A stretch of DNA of 59,077 nt, from positions 1-59,077 of the forward strand of contig CAILRB010000022.1 of assembly GCA_903836465.1 (NCBI GenBank), written 5' to 3'. The notes under the pieces were generated by a model. It worked only from the letters and a program-made list of their open reading frames with translations. It was not told the DNA's origin and ran no database searches. The position numbers and the translations under genes are program-made. Position 1 is the first letter of the stretch. Every line of letters starts with the position of its first letter. This document shows, piece after piece, positions 27,101 to 35,638 of the stretch. The DNA comes from an uncultured Chlorobiaceae bacterium. Its GTDB lineage: Bacteria > Bacteroidota > Chlorobiia > Chlorobiales > Chlorobiaceae.

Positions 27101-27544
27101 GTAAGAGAGCTGCAGTTGACCCTTGTCACACCAGGCGTAATAGCTTGAATGGCAAGCACATTCCTTGCAGAAAACCCAGGCATTGCGGATTTTTGGAAGG
27201 TCGATAAGTACCCGGCGAAAATCGTCGATCGTCACCGGGTTGATCGTCAGAATCTCCCTTGCTGTAAAAAACGGCTGGTTCGGGTAAGGACGGGATGAAT
27301 CCGGAGAGAGTGTTTCCGGTGAAAGAATATCTTTGATATCCCACCCAATACGATAGGCAAGGTCGCTCATTGCATAACAGAGCGCCTCCAGCGTCGTAAT
27401 GCCGGGATCATGGGTATTATAATCTGTCCACAGCAAGCTTGCCATCTGCTCGATGAAGCCGATACCATCCCTGCGCAACTTGTAGAAATCTTCCGCTGGC
27501 TTAAGGACGGGATGTTTCGCTATGTTATTTTGACTCTGGCTCAT
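24143..27544 (-). CDS. eCIS baseplate wedge protein (Afp12/Pvc12-like)
   Basis: The 1133-aa protein follows the baseplate-J-like gene with an ATGA overlap, the place Afp12/Pvc12 takes in characterised particles. The N-terminus LLWTDYNTHDPGITTLEALC is characteristic of contractile-system wedge proteins (gp6/baseplate J fold). Very large wedge subunits are normal in this lineage. It should form, with the next-upstream gene product, the heterodimeric wedges of the hexagonal baseplate. Cysteines cluster near KECACHSSYYAWC and LTCCDE, which may hold metal or be structural. I assign it mainly on motif and gene order. Confidence 0.85.
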   Translation of the reverse strand: MSQSQNNIAKHPVLKPAEDFYKLRRDGIGFIEQMASLLWTDYNTHDPGITTLEALCYAMSDLAYRIGWDIKDILSPETLSPDSSRPYPNQPFFTAREILTINPVTIDDFRRVLIDLPKIRNAWVFCKECACHSSYYAWCDKGQLQLSYLNPGDLPRSPVKKVAPRGLYDVRVELEADPGQGDLNDRKIEYTSNFHDADGAHSTIMELRFPELNLADSHLWRLFLDSDEAFARSADNDLFTVTLTRLGATKTYDLLSDPVLDEEGRNNYLRNHWRTVFYLDFTLTFTHTLADNSRKSETILINNAALRVFSDSAAKNAITVETLKGVLEDKRAGGFLQRYRKKAIASRDAVLSAKAELLIHRNLDEDYCSVTVVGIEEVAVCADVEVTADADIEWVQAKIWFEIEQYFNPPIRFFSSRELQDAGELVEEIFNGPELNCGFIRADDLEKASLKTELRVSDIINRLMEIDGVIAVNQLLLTKYDAEGNAVKGAADLDSNKTSVLWLLRVSEQHQPRLYKNASRFLFYKNGLPFLPRMDEVSDTLNQLHGEAERPKLNNVDMELSIPAGTFRDCKEYYPVQYSLPLVYGTGPEGVPSQATELRQAQAKQMKAYLMVFEQMLGNALAQLAHTADLFSLDPDIRQTYFVKVFSEELIKGFDEIKNGTYGSEALEQMTETRSEFLQRRNRFLDHLLARFGELFSEYALLLNNVYGKKVALERLIDDKIAFLKAYPQISHNRAKAYDYTQNSSLQENQPCIKKRIGLLLGYPDLTLFFTGTHPAYGPGYTVPFELKDRNNKIWLKGKITLPAFSSGEAETKALHELLVRMHQSQYYDIIHKQKTGLFQLVFNDNTSKVHALHPSLFSTPAAAEELQKELQAWSANERLMVVEHLLLRPKFPGDALYKPCDEGSGLTCCDEDPYSFRLTFVMPGWTTLYTDNLDMRGFAERTIREETPSHLLGKTCWVGNDDSQFDRFEEAWYTWLSVNSRFDWSEERLHERIKAMLTANILTVTEQNKICQCATEILEKCGMEFYHWMESNVNNGNLPDSDFNPSAISLCPGMIVREGTVNDILHFLKDRYNSYKEVSFRLWNVVNILGELHNIYPVATLHDCDEGSDSNPVRLNNTALGDHPLSSSSDNK

Positions 27545-30500
27545 GCTTCACACTGACAAATTTTACCGGATGCATTTTCCGGCTTAGAGGTAATGAGCGT
27601 AATTTCGTGTTTTATCGCCGGGGCTGAAACAAGGACAGAGACCGCCCTTGAACCTTTCACCTCACTCAGGTGATCCGAACTCGGGGGTTCCCCATTGATA
27701 TCCTGAAACAACTGAACATCAGTCACATAATCAACGTAAGGCTGCTCCTCAATAAAATTGATCAGCACTGATTTGTAGATTTTTCCACCAAATGAGAGTC
27801 CTCCACCTCCGGCAAATGCCCATGGCGACAAAAAGCGGGTGATTGCCTGCTGCAGCAGGTTCACATAAAAGGTTTCATCGAAACCGTCATACAGACGCAG
27901 TTTGAAACTGACACGCACCTCTTCAAACTGAGGATTCTTGACGTGTAGCCCAGCAAAACAACCAAGACGTTTTTTAACAAACGAATCAATCTCCTGCAGC
28001 AACCCAAGACTGGTATAGGGCCTGAGCGGATCTCGCAGATTATGGAACTGCAAGTTTGGAATGGTGATAATGGTGACATGACCCGGCGCCAATTCCCTGT
28101 ATATGCCCGCACCGCTTTCGCTTGGCTCATAGCAGGTATGGTTAAGACACTTTACCTTATATATCTGAGGAAAAGCCTCAAGGATCAAACGTTCGTAATC
28201 CCACAGCGTAATAGCGCGATCCTTATGGCGCAGGCGTTCGCTGATTCGCGTATTGAACGCTTCAGTTTGCTCAATACCACGCCCTCCAAAAGAAGCAAAG
28301 GGTTGACTGACCGTTTTGATTTCCGCATCCGGTTGAGCAGGCTTGCTGATGGCCCCTTCTGGTAGCGGGGTTGCTGTAAAGGTCGGAGAATTACCGTGAT
28401 CGACAAAACTTGCTTTCAGTGCCTGCGCTTCAAGCAACTGCAGCTTGCAGACCGCATCACTTTTTTCGGAGACTGCAGCACGAATCCAGAAGAGTCCTGC
28501 CGGCAAAATGGTGTTACTTGAGTTTGCCTCCTGTGGAATCGCCAAGGTCATGATGCCGGAATTCAGGAGTTCATCCGTGCCATCCTGCACCTCGTTTTCC
28601 GCAAATCTGATCCATTCGTTATTGCTGAGATAACTCCAGTCAATATGTGGCGTTGGCTTCAAGGCGAGCGGATTGGCCGTTCCATCTTCAACCTGAAATA
28701 ACAGTGAGAGATTTTGGGGGGCCAGTAATCCGCTGAGGCCAATATAAAATTCAGCCTCACTTTGCACGATGGTATTATCTCGCAGAAAACTGAATTGAGG
28801 CAACAGAGTGGTTGTTTTCGATGACCGTAAAAAGGGATGCTGCTCGGCTTGCCCGAAAGGAGCAAGATGAAAAAAACGCCCCAACCTGTTCTGATAAGCT
28901 GCCTGTGAGGCGGAATTGAGATGCAGAGTGGTGCTGGCGCTATAGTCAAGCGTCAGTGAGGCGATCGTTGGGGCAACAGGCAGACTTGCCGGTTTATCTT
29001 TTTCTGACTGACTGATGAGATATTTGATCAAATCAGCCTGATATTCGGCATTTCCAAACCCGCTGGTCAGCATTAGCCTGAAAAATCCCCGGCGAGAGCT
29101 GGTCGAAAAATATTCATTGGTGGTAAAGTCAGGTAAATCGAGCAATGAATAGTCAACATTAGCCGACAAGTCAATAACAGGTTCCTCCTGATAGAGCGCT
29201 AAACTTCGGGTGGAGGAGGCCCATGTTCCCTGGCCCAGAAATTCAACGGTAATGGTCGGTGTTGTTCTGTACGGCACTGGTTTTATCTGCCAGGTAATAT
29301 CTGCGCTTACCGTGTCAAGCTTTTTCTGAAACAACTCTTTCGATCCGACAATCAGCGCATTTCCTTTGAGGGGAGAAGCTCCAAACGGCTGGAATGGCTT
29401 GCTGGAATCAACTGGCCCGAAATCGTTGGAAATAGCGATGGATTTGAGCCTTTTGACGTCAACGTTCAGTTTAATTGCCCCAAGAACCGCCTCCCGGAGA
29501 AGAGGATAGATGTAGTTGGCATTATTCCTATGCCGCAGCTTGACAACCAGGACTGGCAGCTCACTCTCAAAAACATATCCATGAACCTTGCTTGAGTAGG
29601 GAGTAATGGCAGGTTCATTGCCGCTCAGTACTATCTGCAATTGTAGTTGGAGGTCGCTTATAGCTCTGAAAGTGACCTCTTCTGCTGTCAGCCATCCTTT
29701 TTTTGTGGTCAGTGAACAAACCACGTCTCTGCCATGTTCTTTGCTGAATCCTGATAAAGGAGCGGCCAGCGTGAATTCAACCGTGATGGTCCGGCTCCCC
29801 TCTGCCAGCAGCAGATAATGTGAAGCGATGGCAAATCCTGTCTCAGCTTCCGCCATGTTGATGTTCTGCAGAATCCCTTCAGTATAGACCTTGTTGAAAA
29901 ATGGATGCCAGGATGGGGCGGAAGAATTTGCCACAGGTGACGCATAAATCCGGCCCTCGAGGGTATTGCGCAACAACATGCGCCTGGAAGCAGAAAAACG
30001 CCCTTTATAAATACTGTTCGGTATTACTGTACCAATTCTTTCATCACCATGCCGGTAGAGGGTTTTCAGGGAAACAACCTTTGCCTGGTTGAGAACAACA
30101 TCATGATCATTTGCAAAGAAGGCGTCCCGTCCCCCGTCATCTTTTCCTGCCTTGAACTCTTTACCTGCCTTACATTCATGAGAACGAGCATGCTTTGCCA
30201 GCTCTACCAGCAGATGCACCTGACCTGGTTGGGCAGGTTTTTCCCTGAGACGTAGAACCTCCCGGTAATAGAAATCCAGATGACGACGGGAAAGCGTATT
30301 GGCCTCACTCCGCACGTATTCAAACAGACGCAGGAAGGCAAGAAAAAGAGCATAATGGGGTTCATGTTTATCCCATTTTGTCAAGGTATCATTGAGTGCA
30401 GCTTCAGCCTCGCTGATAATACGGGCAAACACTTTCAGAAACTGGTCAAAAACAGATTTGAACAGGTTGTGCGTCGTGCAATGATTGATTTGAAGAAAGA

Positions 30501-31221
30501 TCTTCTCCCCGGGGTTATCTGGCTTGTCACCATACACCGACTCATCTTCAGGAATCAGAGCAACATAGTCGCTCCATAGTTGCTCTTCACTCCAATCAGT
30601 AGATAATCCCGAGGCAAGAACTGATGCAAAGGGTACAACCGGGCTGCGCAGGATCAGTATTGATGGGGACGGGATGCTCTCGTGAATCAAATGAAGCGCT
30701 TTTCCTGCCTTGTAATAGGTAATCAGGCGCTTGAATGCTGGGGCCAACTGGCTTTTGACAAGATTTTGCAGTGTTCCTTTCAGGCCGATTTCAACTGGCA
30801 GATTCTTTTGAAACTCATCAAGCTGGAGGGCCATGGTTCCCAGTGTGCTGAAAAGAAAACCAAAAGTATTTTTCAGGCGGTCATGATCATGCTGATGATC
30901 ACGCATGTTCAGATAATCAAACCAGGATTTGATGGTCGCCTTGTAGGCATTGATATCTTCAATGGCCACAAGGGCGAGTTGGGCAGAAACATCGCCGCTG
31001 AAAAAAGGCTGCCAATCTCCTGCCGCCATATTGGCCGCATCGAAATAGTTCAGCATGGCGGCATAGTTTTGAGCAAACACCATGCCGTATGCCGGGCCAT
31101 GCTCATTGACCGGAACAGAAGCCGTATTCAGTGCCGCAGATGCCCTCTGATCCTGGCTTGTGCCCTCTCTGAGGTTTTTATCGGGATCCGTATTGCTCCG
31201 GCATTCATTCTCTGTAGACAT
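27541..31221 (-). CDS. eCIS baseplate protein J-like wedge subunit (Afp11/Pvc11-like)
   Basis: This 1226-aa protein combines a long system-specific N-terminal region with a C-terminal baseplate-J-like part: RISERLRHKDRAITLWDYERLILEAFPQIYKVKCLNH, where the RHKxRAIxxWDYE element is typical, and VRVSFKLRLYDGFDE further on. The start follows the gp25-like gene with a three-base gap, and the stop overlaps the next wedge gene. It should be the larger baseplate wedge protein that joins the spike hub to the sheath. No domain outside this role is evident. Confidence 0.87.
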   Translation of the reverse strand: MSTENECRSNTDPDKNLREGTSQDQRASAALNTASVPVNEHGPAYGMVFAQNYAAMLNYFDAANMAAGDWQPFFSGDVSAQLALVAIEDINAYKATIKSWFDYLNMRDHQHDHDRLKNTFGFLFSTLGTMALQLDEFQKNLPVEIGLKGTLQNLVKSQLAPAFKRLITYYKAGKALHLIHESIPSPSILILRSPVVPFASVLASGLSTDWSEEQLWSDYVALIPEDESVYGDKPDNPGEKIFLQINHCTTHNLFKSVFDQFLKVFARIISEAEAALNDTLTKWDKHEPHYALFLAFLRLFEYVRSEANTLSRRHLDFYYREVLRLREKPAQPGQVHLLVELAKHARSHECKAGKEFKAGKDDGGRDAFFANDHDVVLNQAKVVSLKTLYRHGDERIGTVIPNSIYKGRFSASRRMLLRNTLEGRIYASPVANSSAPSWHPFFNKVYTEGILQNINMAEAETGFAIASHYLLLAEGSRTITVEFTLAAPLSGFSKEHGRDVVCSLTTKKGWLTAEEVTFRAISDLQLQLQIVLSGNEPAITPYSSKVHGYVFESELPVLVVKLRHRNNANYIYPLLREAVLGAIKLNVDVKRLKSIAISNDFGPVDSSKPFQPFGASPLKGNALIVGSKELFQKKLDTVSADITWQIKPVPYRTTPTITVEFLGQGTWASSTRSLALYQEEPVIDLSANVDYSLLDLPDFTTNEYFSTSSRRGFFRLMLTSGFGNAEYQADLIKYLISQSEKDKPASLPVAPTIASLTLDYSASTTLHLNSASQAAYQNRLGRFFHLAPFGQAEQHPFLRSSKTTTLLPQFSFLRDNTIVQSEAEFYIGLSGLLAPQNLSLLFQVEDGTANPLALKPTPHIDWSYLSNNEWIRFAENEVQDGTDELLNSGIMTLAIPQEANSSNTILPAGLFWIRAAVSEKSDAVCKLQLLEAQALKASFVDHGNSPTFTATPLPEGAISKPAQPDAEIKTVSQPFASFGGRGIEQTEAFNTRISERLRHKDRAITLWDYERLILEAFPQIYKVKCLNHTCYEPSESGAGIYRELAPGHVTIITIPNLQFHNLRDPLRPYTSLGLLQEIDSFVKKRLGCFAGLHVKNPQFEEVRVSFKLRLYDGFDETFYVNLLQQAITRFLSPWAFAGGGGLSFGGKIYKSVLINFIEEQPYVDYVTDVQLFQDINGEPPSSDHLSEVKGSRAVSVLVSAPAIKHEITLITSKPENASGKICQCEA

Positions 31222-31224
31222 ACG

Positions 31225-31668
31225 TCAACGGTTATCGGGTAATAAAGTAACGGTCGCAGCCAGATTAACATCAGTAGCTTCCAGCTTGTAATAAGGAAAA
31301 ACCAGATTAAAGCGGGAATTGGTCGTTTTGACCCGGTAAACTATATTTATCAACACGACCCCGTCAAGCTCCGCACTTTCATCGAGCACAACATTTTCCA
31401 GCTCGATACGCGGTTCATGATACAGAATGGCTGACTCCACTTTATCGGCCATCAGGGTTTTCATGCGCGTATCAAGGCTTTCAAAAAGTAACTCATCCAG
31501 GTTACAACCATATTGAGGCAGCATAACCCGCTCCCCCTGTGCGGTACTGAGCAGCACCTGGAGGCTTGAAACGATATCAGCCTCACCTTCAAGCATCTCA
31601 ACTCCAGAGGCCGTCCGGTTGAATGTGGGTGGAAAAGACCACCCACGACCGAGAAATGGAAGATCCAT
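31225..31668 (-). CDS. gp25-like baseplate protein (Afp9/Pvc9-like)
   Basis: This 147-aa protein matches the gp25/lysozyme-like baseplate family of contractile tails. It has FLGRGWSFPPTF at the N-terminus, DIVSSLQVLLSTAQGERVMLPQYGCNLDELLFE in the middle (the EIR-equivalent region that nucleates sheath polymerisation in T4 and T6SS homologues), and an alternating strand pattern after it. Despite the family nickname it lacks lysozyme catalytic residues, as is usual. It follows PAAR by 63 bases and precedes the large wedge gene. Confidence 0.93.
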   Translation of the reverse strand: MDLPFLGRGWSFPPTFNRTASGVEMLEGEADIVSSLQVLLSTAQGERVMLPQYGCNLDELLFESLDTRMKTLMADKVESAILYHEPRIELENVVLDESAELDGVVLINIVYRVKTTNSRFNLVFPYYKLEATDVNLAATVTLLPDNR

Positions 31669-31699
31669 CTGTTTCTTATGAGCGTTTAAGTTGTTCCGG

Positions 31700-31734
31700 A
31701 AAAAATAACAGAGACCGCCACTGCCCTGCTGTTA
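31700..31734 (-). terminator. Terminator-like hairpin between PAAR and gp25-like genes
   Basis: On the minus strand TAACAG, which includes the PAAR stop codon, pairs with CTGTTA across a 17-base loop and is followed directly by TTTTTT. The six-base stem is weak, so it probably gives partial termination or RNA processing at most. It falls in the only gap longer than about 50 bases in the middle of the cluster. Confidence 0.4.
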
Positions 31735-32001
31735 CCCACCTATAAGCACTGTCGGGGCTCCTGGAGGCAATACAGAACCTCCTGCAGCAGTCAGGTCACC
31801 GATTCTTGCCGCAGGCATTCCTCCAATCAAGACCGTCGCAGAACCTTTCAGGATGGTATCAGCGCCACACGAATCGCCCATGCGTGCGGCGGGAAGGCCA
31901 CCAAGAAGCACGGTCGGTGCTCCCGGCGGAATAATGGGCACCGGGGCACCCTGCGTTGCTGAACTGACGATCACATCTCCTACCCTTGCCGCTGGAGGCA
32001 T
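31732..32001 (-). CDS. PAAR-repeat spike tip protein (Afp10/Pvc10-like)
   Basis: The 89-aa protein is built of PAAR-type repeats: PPAARVGD, LPAARMGDSCG and MPAARIGDL, with APTVLLGG, SATVLIGG and APTVLIGG as the paired strands. PAAR proteins form a sharp cone, usually holding a metal ion, at the end of the spike trimer. It lies directly after the VgrG-like gene with a 15-base gap, as expected. There is no C-terminal extension, so this tip carries no fused toxin. Confidence 0.95.
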   Translation of the reverse strand: MPPAARVGDVIVSSATQGAPVPIIPPGAPTVLLGGLPAARMGDSCGADTILKGSATVLIGGMPAARIGDLTAAGGSVLPPGAPTVLIGG

Positions 32002-32016
32002 TGTTATACCATTTTA

Positions 32017-33783
32017 TCAGTTAATCTGAACGAGGCCACCACTGATGGTCGTTGTGGCGCTTCCTTTTAGCGTTGTGCTTGCTCCTGAAACTTCAGCGCT
32101 TCCGGCTCCGGATGCCTTGAAGCCTGTCTGCGCTTTTAACTCTATGTTCATGCCTTCGGCGCTCATATCCTTTGAGGCTTTCATGACAAGATCTTTGGCA
32201 CTTTCAATTTTGACTCCGCTATCATCAAGGGTTATTTTATTGCCGTTCTGGTCTTCAATGACAATTCCTTTGTCTTCCTCTGAAAGCGTCAGTTTGTTGC
32301 CGCCCGGCGTTTCAAGAACTATGATTTTCTTTTCATCATCAAAGCTGAATTGCATTTTTTCCCGGCTGACATACCCTTTCCGGTGGTTGCTGTCTTTGGC
32401 TGGCTCAGGGGCGGGATTAGCGCTGCTGTGGCACATGCCCAGTATTATCGGATAACAGGGATCATCACTGAGAAAACCTACTACCACTTCGTCACCGATT
32501 TCAGGGCGAAAAAAAGTGCCTCGATTGTTACCGGCATCCAGAGTAGCAACACGCGCCCAGACACCATCCTCCGTAGCGCTCACCAGGGGAAGTCGCACCT
32601 TGATGCGTTCTTCGCCATCCGGATCATTTTCCAGTACGGTGACAATTCCTATCTGCAGTCCACTGACGGCAGGCAGCAAACCTGATGCCGGTAAAGGACG
32701 AAGGTTGTAGGTCTCAGAAAAAAGTGCCGGATTGAGTCCAAACTGCACATCTGTTTCCCAGTTCCCATTGTCCACAGCATGACGCACGCCGGAGACATAC
32801 ATCTTTCCCTCAAAACGTTCTCCAATACCAGTAACCTCTATGATGTTTCCGGGTAAGACACCCGAAAAGCCCTGAAACCGTACCCGTCCACGGACTTTCG
32901 CAAAACGTTCTTTCACCAGGCGACCATTGGCCCATGCCTGAAGTGCAGACTCCGTGAGTTTACCGCCATGGTGGATGACATGGGCATCTCCGCCAATGAT
33001 TTGCGCAAGATTTTCCGCTGTCAGATTCCCGCTGTTTGTTATGAAAGGCTCGCTGGCCTCCGCTTCAATCACATTCTGGTCAGTTGCATTCCAGCTACTC
33101 GCCTTAATGCCTTTGCTTTGCGAGCGGGCATCTATTTCAGCATCAAGTTCGAGAATGGTTGAGCCGTAGTTTACCTTCACCACAGCACTTTTACTGCTGT
33201 CAGGTGATGCAATTGTGATCTTGTCGTCTCCGGCAAAGAGCACTTGTCCATTGGCTTCGGCACGACACAGAAGAAAATCCCAATCTGTAGCTTCATACTG
33301 AACAACTTCTTTCAGTTTGGGCCTGGTCACCTCGACATCCTTGTTGAAGCCGTATAAACCGAGAATCTCCTCCATAATATCGCTGTCCAGCTTGTCGATA
33401 TAATAACGGCTCTTGACTCCGCTGGTCATCCTGACCGCCTCATGCCGACATTCCACAAGAAGCAGCGTTGCAGACTTGCGTATTTTAATGCTGTGCTTGA
33501 TGATGATCCCCTTGAACACACTGTCATTCTTTGAACGGTATCCAAGCTGGATTTCAATTTTTTTACCCGGAATAAAAAGATCACCGTTACTGGCAGCAAA
33601 GGTTGATGTTGCAGCCTCTCCATCCAGAAGCTGAAGCGTCGCCACAGGAATCCTGTTCAGCTCACTTGTTACGGAAACGGATAAAACGTGAAATGCACCG
33701 GGAATTTCAGCGCCATCAATCAGAACCGCTACCGTGCATACATCCGGAGTTGCAGGTGTCGGAATAGTAGTTTCGTTGCTCAC
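32017..33783 (-). CDS. VgrG/gp27-gp5-like spike protein (Afp8/Pvc8-like)
   Basis: This 588-aa protein has the spike architecture. An N-terminal gp27-like hub runs to about residue 370 (VEVTRPKLKEVVQYEATDWDF is the conserved phage late control D-like region). An OB-fold follows around ERIKVRLPLVSATEDGVWARV, and the C-terminus is a beta-helix-like repeat rich in KITLDDSGVKIES-type strands. The trimer should form the central spike under the tube, capped by the neighbouring PAAR protein. It lacks a fused effector domain. Translation is tightly coupled to the LysM gene, whose stop lies immediately upstream. Confidence 0.93.
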   Translation of the reverse strand: MSNETTIPTPATPDVCTVAVLIDGAEIPGAFHVLSVSVTSELNRIPVATLQLLDGEAATSTFAASNGDLFIPGKKIEIQLGYRSKNDSVFKGIIIKHSIKIRKSATLLLVECRHEAVRMTSGVKSRYYIDKLDSDIMEEILGLYGFNKDVEVTRPKLKEVVQYEATDWDFLLCRAEANGQVLFAGDDKITIASPDSSKSAVVKVNYGSTILELDAEIDARSQSKGIKASSWNATDQNVIEAEASEPFITNSGNLTAENLAQIIGGDAHVIHHGGKLTESALQAWANGRLVKERFAKVRGRVRFQGFSGVLPGNIIEVTGIGERFEGKMYVSGVRHAVDNGNWETDVQFGLNPALFSETYNLRPLPASGLLPAVSGLQIGIVTVLENDPDGEERIKVRLPLVSATEDGVWARVATLDAGNNRGTFFRPEIGDEVVVGFLSDDPCYPIILGMCHSSANPAPEPAKDSNHRKGYVSREKMQFSFDDEKKIIVLETPGGNKLTLSEEDKGIVIEDQNGNKITLDDSGVKIESAKDLVMKASKDMSAEGMNIELKAQTGFKASGAGSAEVSGASTTLKGSATTTISGGLVQIN

Positions 33784-33784
33784 A

Positions 33785-34492
33785 TTACCCGTTATTTACT
33801 TTTTCCAGAGGCGGAAAAACAATATCCATCCCCGGTATCAACGATCGAAAATTGCTGAGACCGTTGGCTTCAGCCACAGCAAGGTAGTATTTCGGGTCTC
33901 CATAAATCATATAACACATCAGCGGCAGCGTATCGCCAGCTTTCACTTTACGGACATGCGTCAGGTCCGCCGATTTCCTGTCTTCCTTTGCGGCCCGCTT
34001 CTGCTCCTCAATACTGCTTTTAAAGGTCACCTTTGCGGAGGCCCGAATCGGAGTTCCGTCAGGTTTGAATAACTTGTAGGTGAAATTCGCCTCCGTTACC
34101 CGTCCTTTAAAAATTGAGTTTTTCCCCCAGACCAGCTTGAAATGGCGAGGTTCATGTGCATCGCCCTTGTACTCAAGCAATACCTGCCTGAACTTTTTAA
34201 GATCATCAGCGATGGAATCTCTCGGCTTGCCGTCAATAATGCCGGTGTTGTCGAAAAGAAATTCAAAAGAGATCTCCTCAGGCTCAGTGTATTCATACTT
34301 GAGCTGCTTGCCGCTGCTCCCCTGCCCCTGTCCTGACTCGGAAAACTTGAGTTTATAGTTGAGGGTATAGGTTTCAGGATTGATCAGCGCCTCGACATAG
34401 TCGTCCGCCTCTTTTTTGCCGCCGCTCTCCGCCTTCTGTGAATCGGCAAAGGCGAGAATGAGCATTTTTTCCAGTTCTCCCTTGTCAGCCAT
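33785..34492 (-). CDS. LysM-containing baseplate hub adaptor (Afp7/Pvc7-like)
   Basis: The 235-aa protein has a tail-specific N-terminal domain (EALINPETYTLNYKLKFSE and FEFLFDNTGI) and a C-terminal LysM module, VKAGDTLPLMCYMIYGD with PGMDIVFPP at the end. In eCIS and related phage tails (gp53-like) this protein links spike, tube and wedges, and the LysM is used for protein contacts rather than secretion. Its start codon overlaps the stop of the small DUF5908-like gene in an ATGA arrangement. Confidence 0.92.
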   Translation of the reverse strand: MADKGELEKMLILAFADSQKAESGGKKEADDYVEALINPETYTLNYKLKFSESGQGQGSSGKQLKYEYTEPEEISFEFLFDNTGIIDGKPRDSIADDLKKFRQVLLEYKGDAHEPRHFKLVWGKNSIFKGRVTEANFTYKLFKPDGTPIRASAKVTFKSSIEEQKRAAKEDRKSADLTHVRKVKAGDTLPLMCYMIYGDPKYYLAVAEANGLSNFRSLIPGMDIVFPPLEKVNNG

Positions 34493-34668
34493 CAGCGCTC
34501 CACTTTGTTTTGCAGTACCTCAAGCACCTGTTCAACACATTCGGCAATAATGTTTTGCCGGTCAACGTCACTCTTGTTGCCCGAACTGACTGTTTGTTGA
34601 TTCGGTGATGCTCCTTCTGTCGCATTCACGGTCACCTTGATGTGCAGCTCTTTTATTTCAACAGGCAT
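34492..34668 (-). CDS. Small DUF5908-like eCIS protein (58 aa; Pvc6 position)
   Basis: A short gene found by reading the minus strand between the second tube gene and the LysM gene. It encodes 58 residues beginning MPVEIKELHIKVTVN and ending with a helix rich in Glu, Val and Leu. AAAGGAG lies seven bases upstream of the ATG, and the stop overlaps the LysM start. The PVEIKELxIK opening is the mark of DUF5908 proteins, which sit at this place in Bacteroidota eCIS loci and correspond to Pvc6/Afp6 by position. The exact role is unknown. Confidence 0.85.
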   Translation of the reverse strand: MPVEIKELHIKVTVNATEGASPNQQTVSSGNKSDVDRQNIIAECVEQVLEVLQNKVER

Positions 34669-34679
34669 TGTTCACTCCT

Positions 34680-35117
34680 TTACTGAATGGTGAAATAACG
34701 ATAGGCAAGCTCCATCGTCTCAACCACAATGCCATTGTCAGTTGCATTCAAATCGCTGACAAGCCATTTTTTTGGAATGGCATCAACAACATTCCAGCTT
34801 TTTAATGGCTCACTTTTTTCGTTCATCAGGTTTACCGTGATTGTCGCAGGTTTAAAGGTCCGGTTGTTGAATGCATCAAGAAACCAGGTAATCACTGTGG
34901 AATCCACCAACATTCCCCGCTTCAGCACCAGATCCGCATATTTAGTGCGGACCGGTAACTTGTGCTCAAAGCGATTTTCGCCGCCCTCCTTGTAACTCTC
35001 ATAGTCGTATTCAACCGAGAGTCCCGATACAGACTGAAAACGGACATCATTCTTGTCGGAACTGATGTTGAATACCACTTTAAAGTAAAACCCCCACGGC
35101 GGATAATAGTCAACCAT
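34680..35117 (-). CDS. eCIS inner tube protein, second copy
   Basis: A 145-aa protein of the phage T4 gp19-like tube family: PPWGFYFKVVFN at the N-terminus, FQSVSGLSVEYDYESYKEGGEN, LVLKRGMLVDSTVITWFLDAFNN and LMNEKSEPLKSWNVVDAIPKKW. It is a paralogue of the gene 12 bases upstream and about the same length. In characterised eCIS one tube paralogue forms the bulk of the tube and another makes the first ring on the spike. This copy, closest to the baseplate genes, is the candidate initiator (Afp5/Pvc5-like), but that is inferred from order. Confidence 0.92.
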   Translation of the reverse strand: MVDYYPPWGFYFKVVFNISSDKNDVRFQSVSGLSVEYDYESYKEGGENRFEHKLPVRTKYADLVLKRGMLVDSTVITWFLDAFNNRTFKPATITVNLMNEKSEPLKSWNVVDAIPKKWLVSDLNATDNGIVVETMELAYRYFTIQ

Positions 35118-35129
35118 ACAACATCGTGT

Positions 35130-35567
35130 TTAGACCTTCATCAACTTCAGCCCTTCATGGGCAAGCTCAATACTCTCTACCGCAATTTCATTGGCATCTG
35201 ATTTCAGATCTGAAGCGGTAATTTTCACCGGGAAACAGCGAATGGCTGTCCATGCGGCAACAGGATTGTGCTTTTCATTGAGCAAACGAATGGTCACATC
35301 CCGCCTTTTATCCACGCGCTCATTAGCGATCTCCTCCAGCCATGTGTTGAAGTCAAAATCACTCTCAAATTTTCCGCGTTTCAGGGTGATGTTATTGTTT
35401 TTAACCATCCCCGGCATGCTGATTTTGTTAAAATCCTTGCTGTCGCTATGGCGGTATTCAATCTTCTCCCTTTCCATGACAAGGCCGGTTACTTCGGTAA
35501 AACTCAATTTTGCTCCGCCCCAATCAACCTGAAAATGAAACCTTGGTACTGGATATTCTTGTGCCAT
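35130..35567 (-). CDS. eCIS inner tube protein, first copy
   Basis: A 145-aa gp19-like tube protein, with VPRFHFQVDWGG, LSFTEVTGLVMEREKIEYRH, ITLKRGKFESDFDFNTWLEE and LLNEKHNPVAAWTAIRCFPVK. It follows the sheath gene by 71 bases, the usual place of the major tube protein (Afp1/Pvc1-like). Hexameric rings of it should stack to form the inner tube through which cargo travels. The two tube genes clearly come from an old duplication. Confidence 0.93.
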   Translation of the reverse strand: MAQEYPVPRFHFQVDWGGAKLSFTEVTGLVMEREKIEYRHSDSKDFNKISMPGMVKNNNITLKRGKFESDFDFNTWLEEIANERVDKRRDVTIRLLNEKHNPVAAWTAIRCFPVKITASDLKSDANEIAVESIELAHEGLKLMKV

Positions 35568-35638
35568 GTTCTGTTGTGTTTAAAGATTGAAAAAGTTACT
35601 TGCTTCTTGACCTGCCCTGCTCCATTCCATCAATGTCC

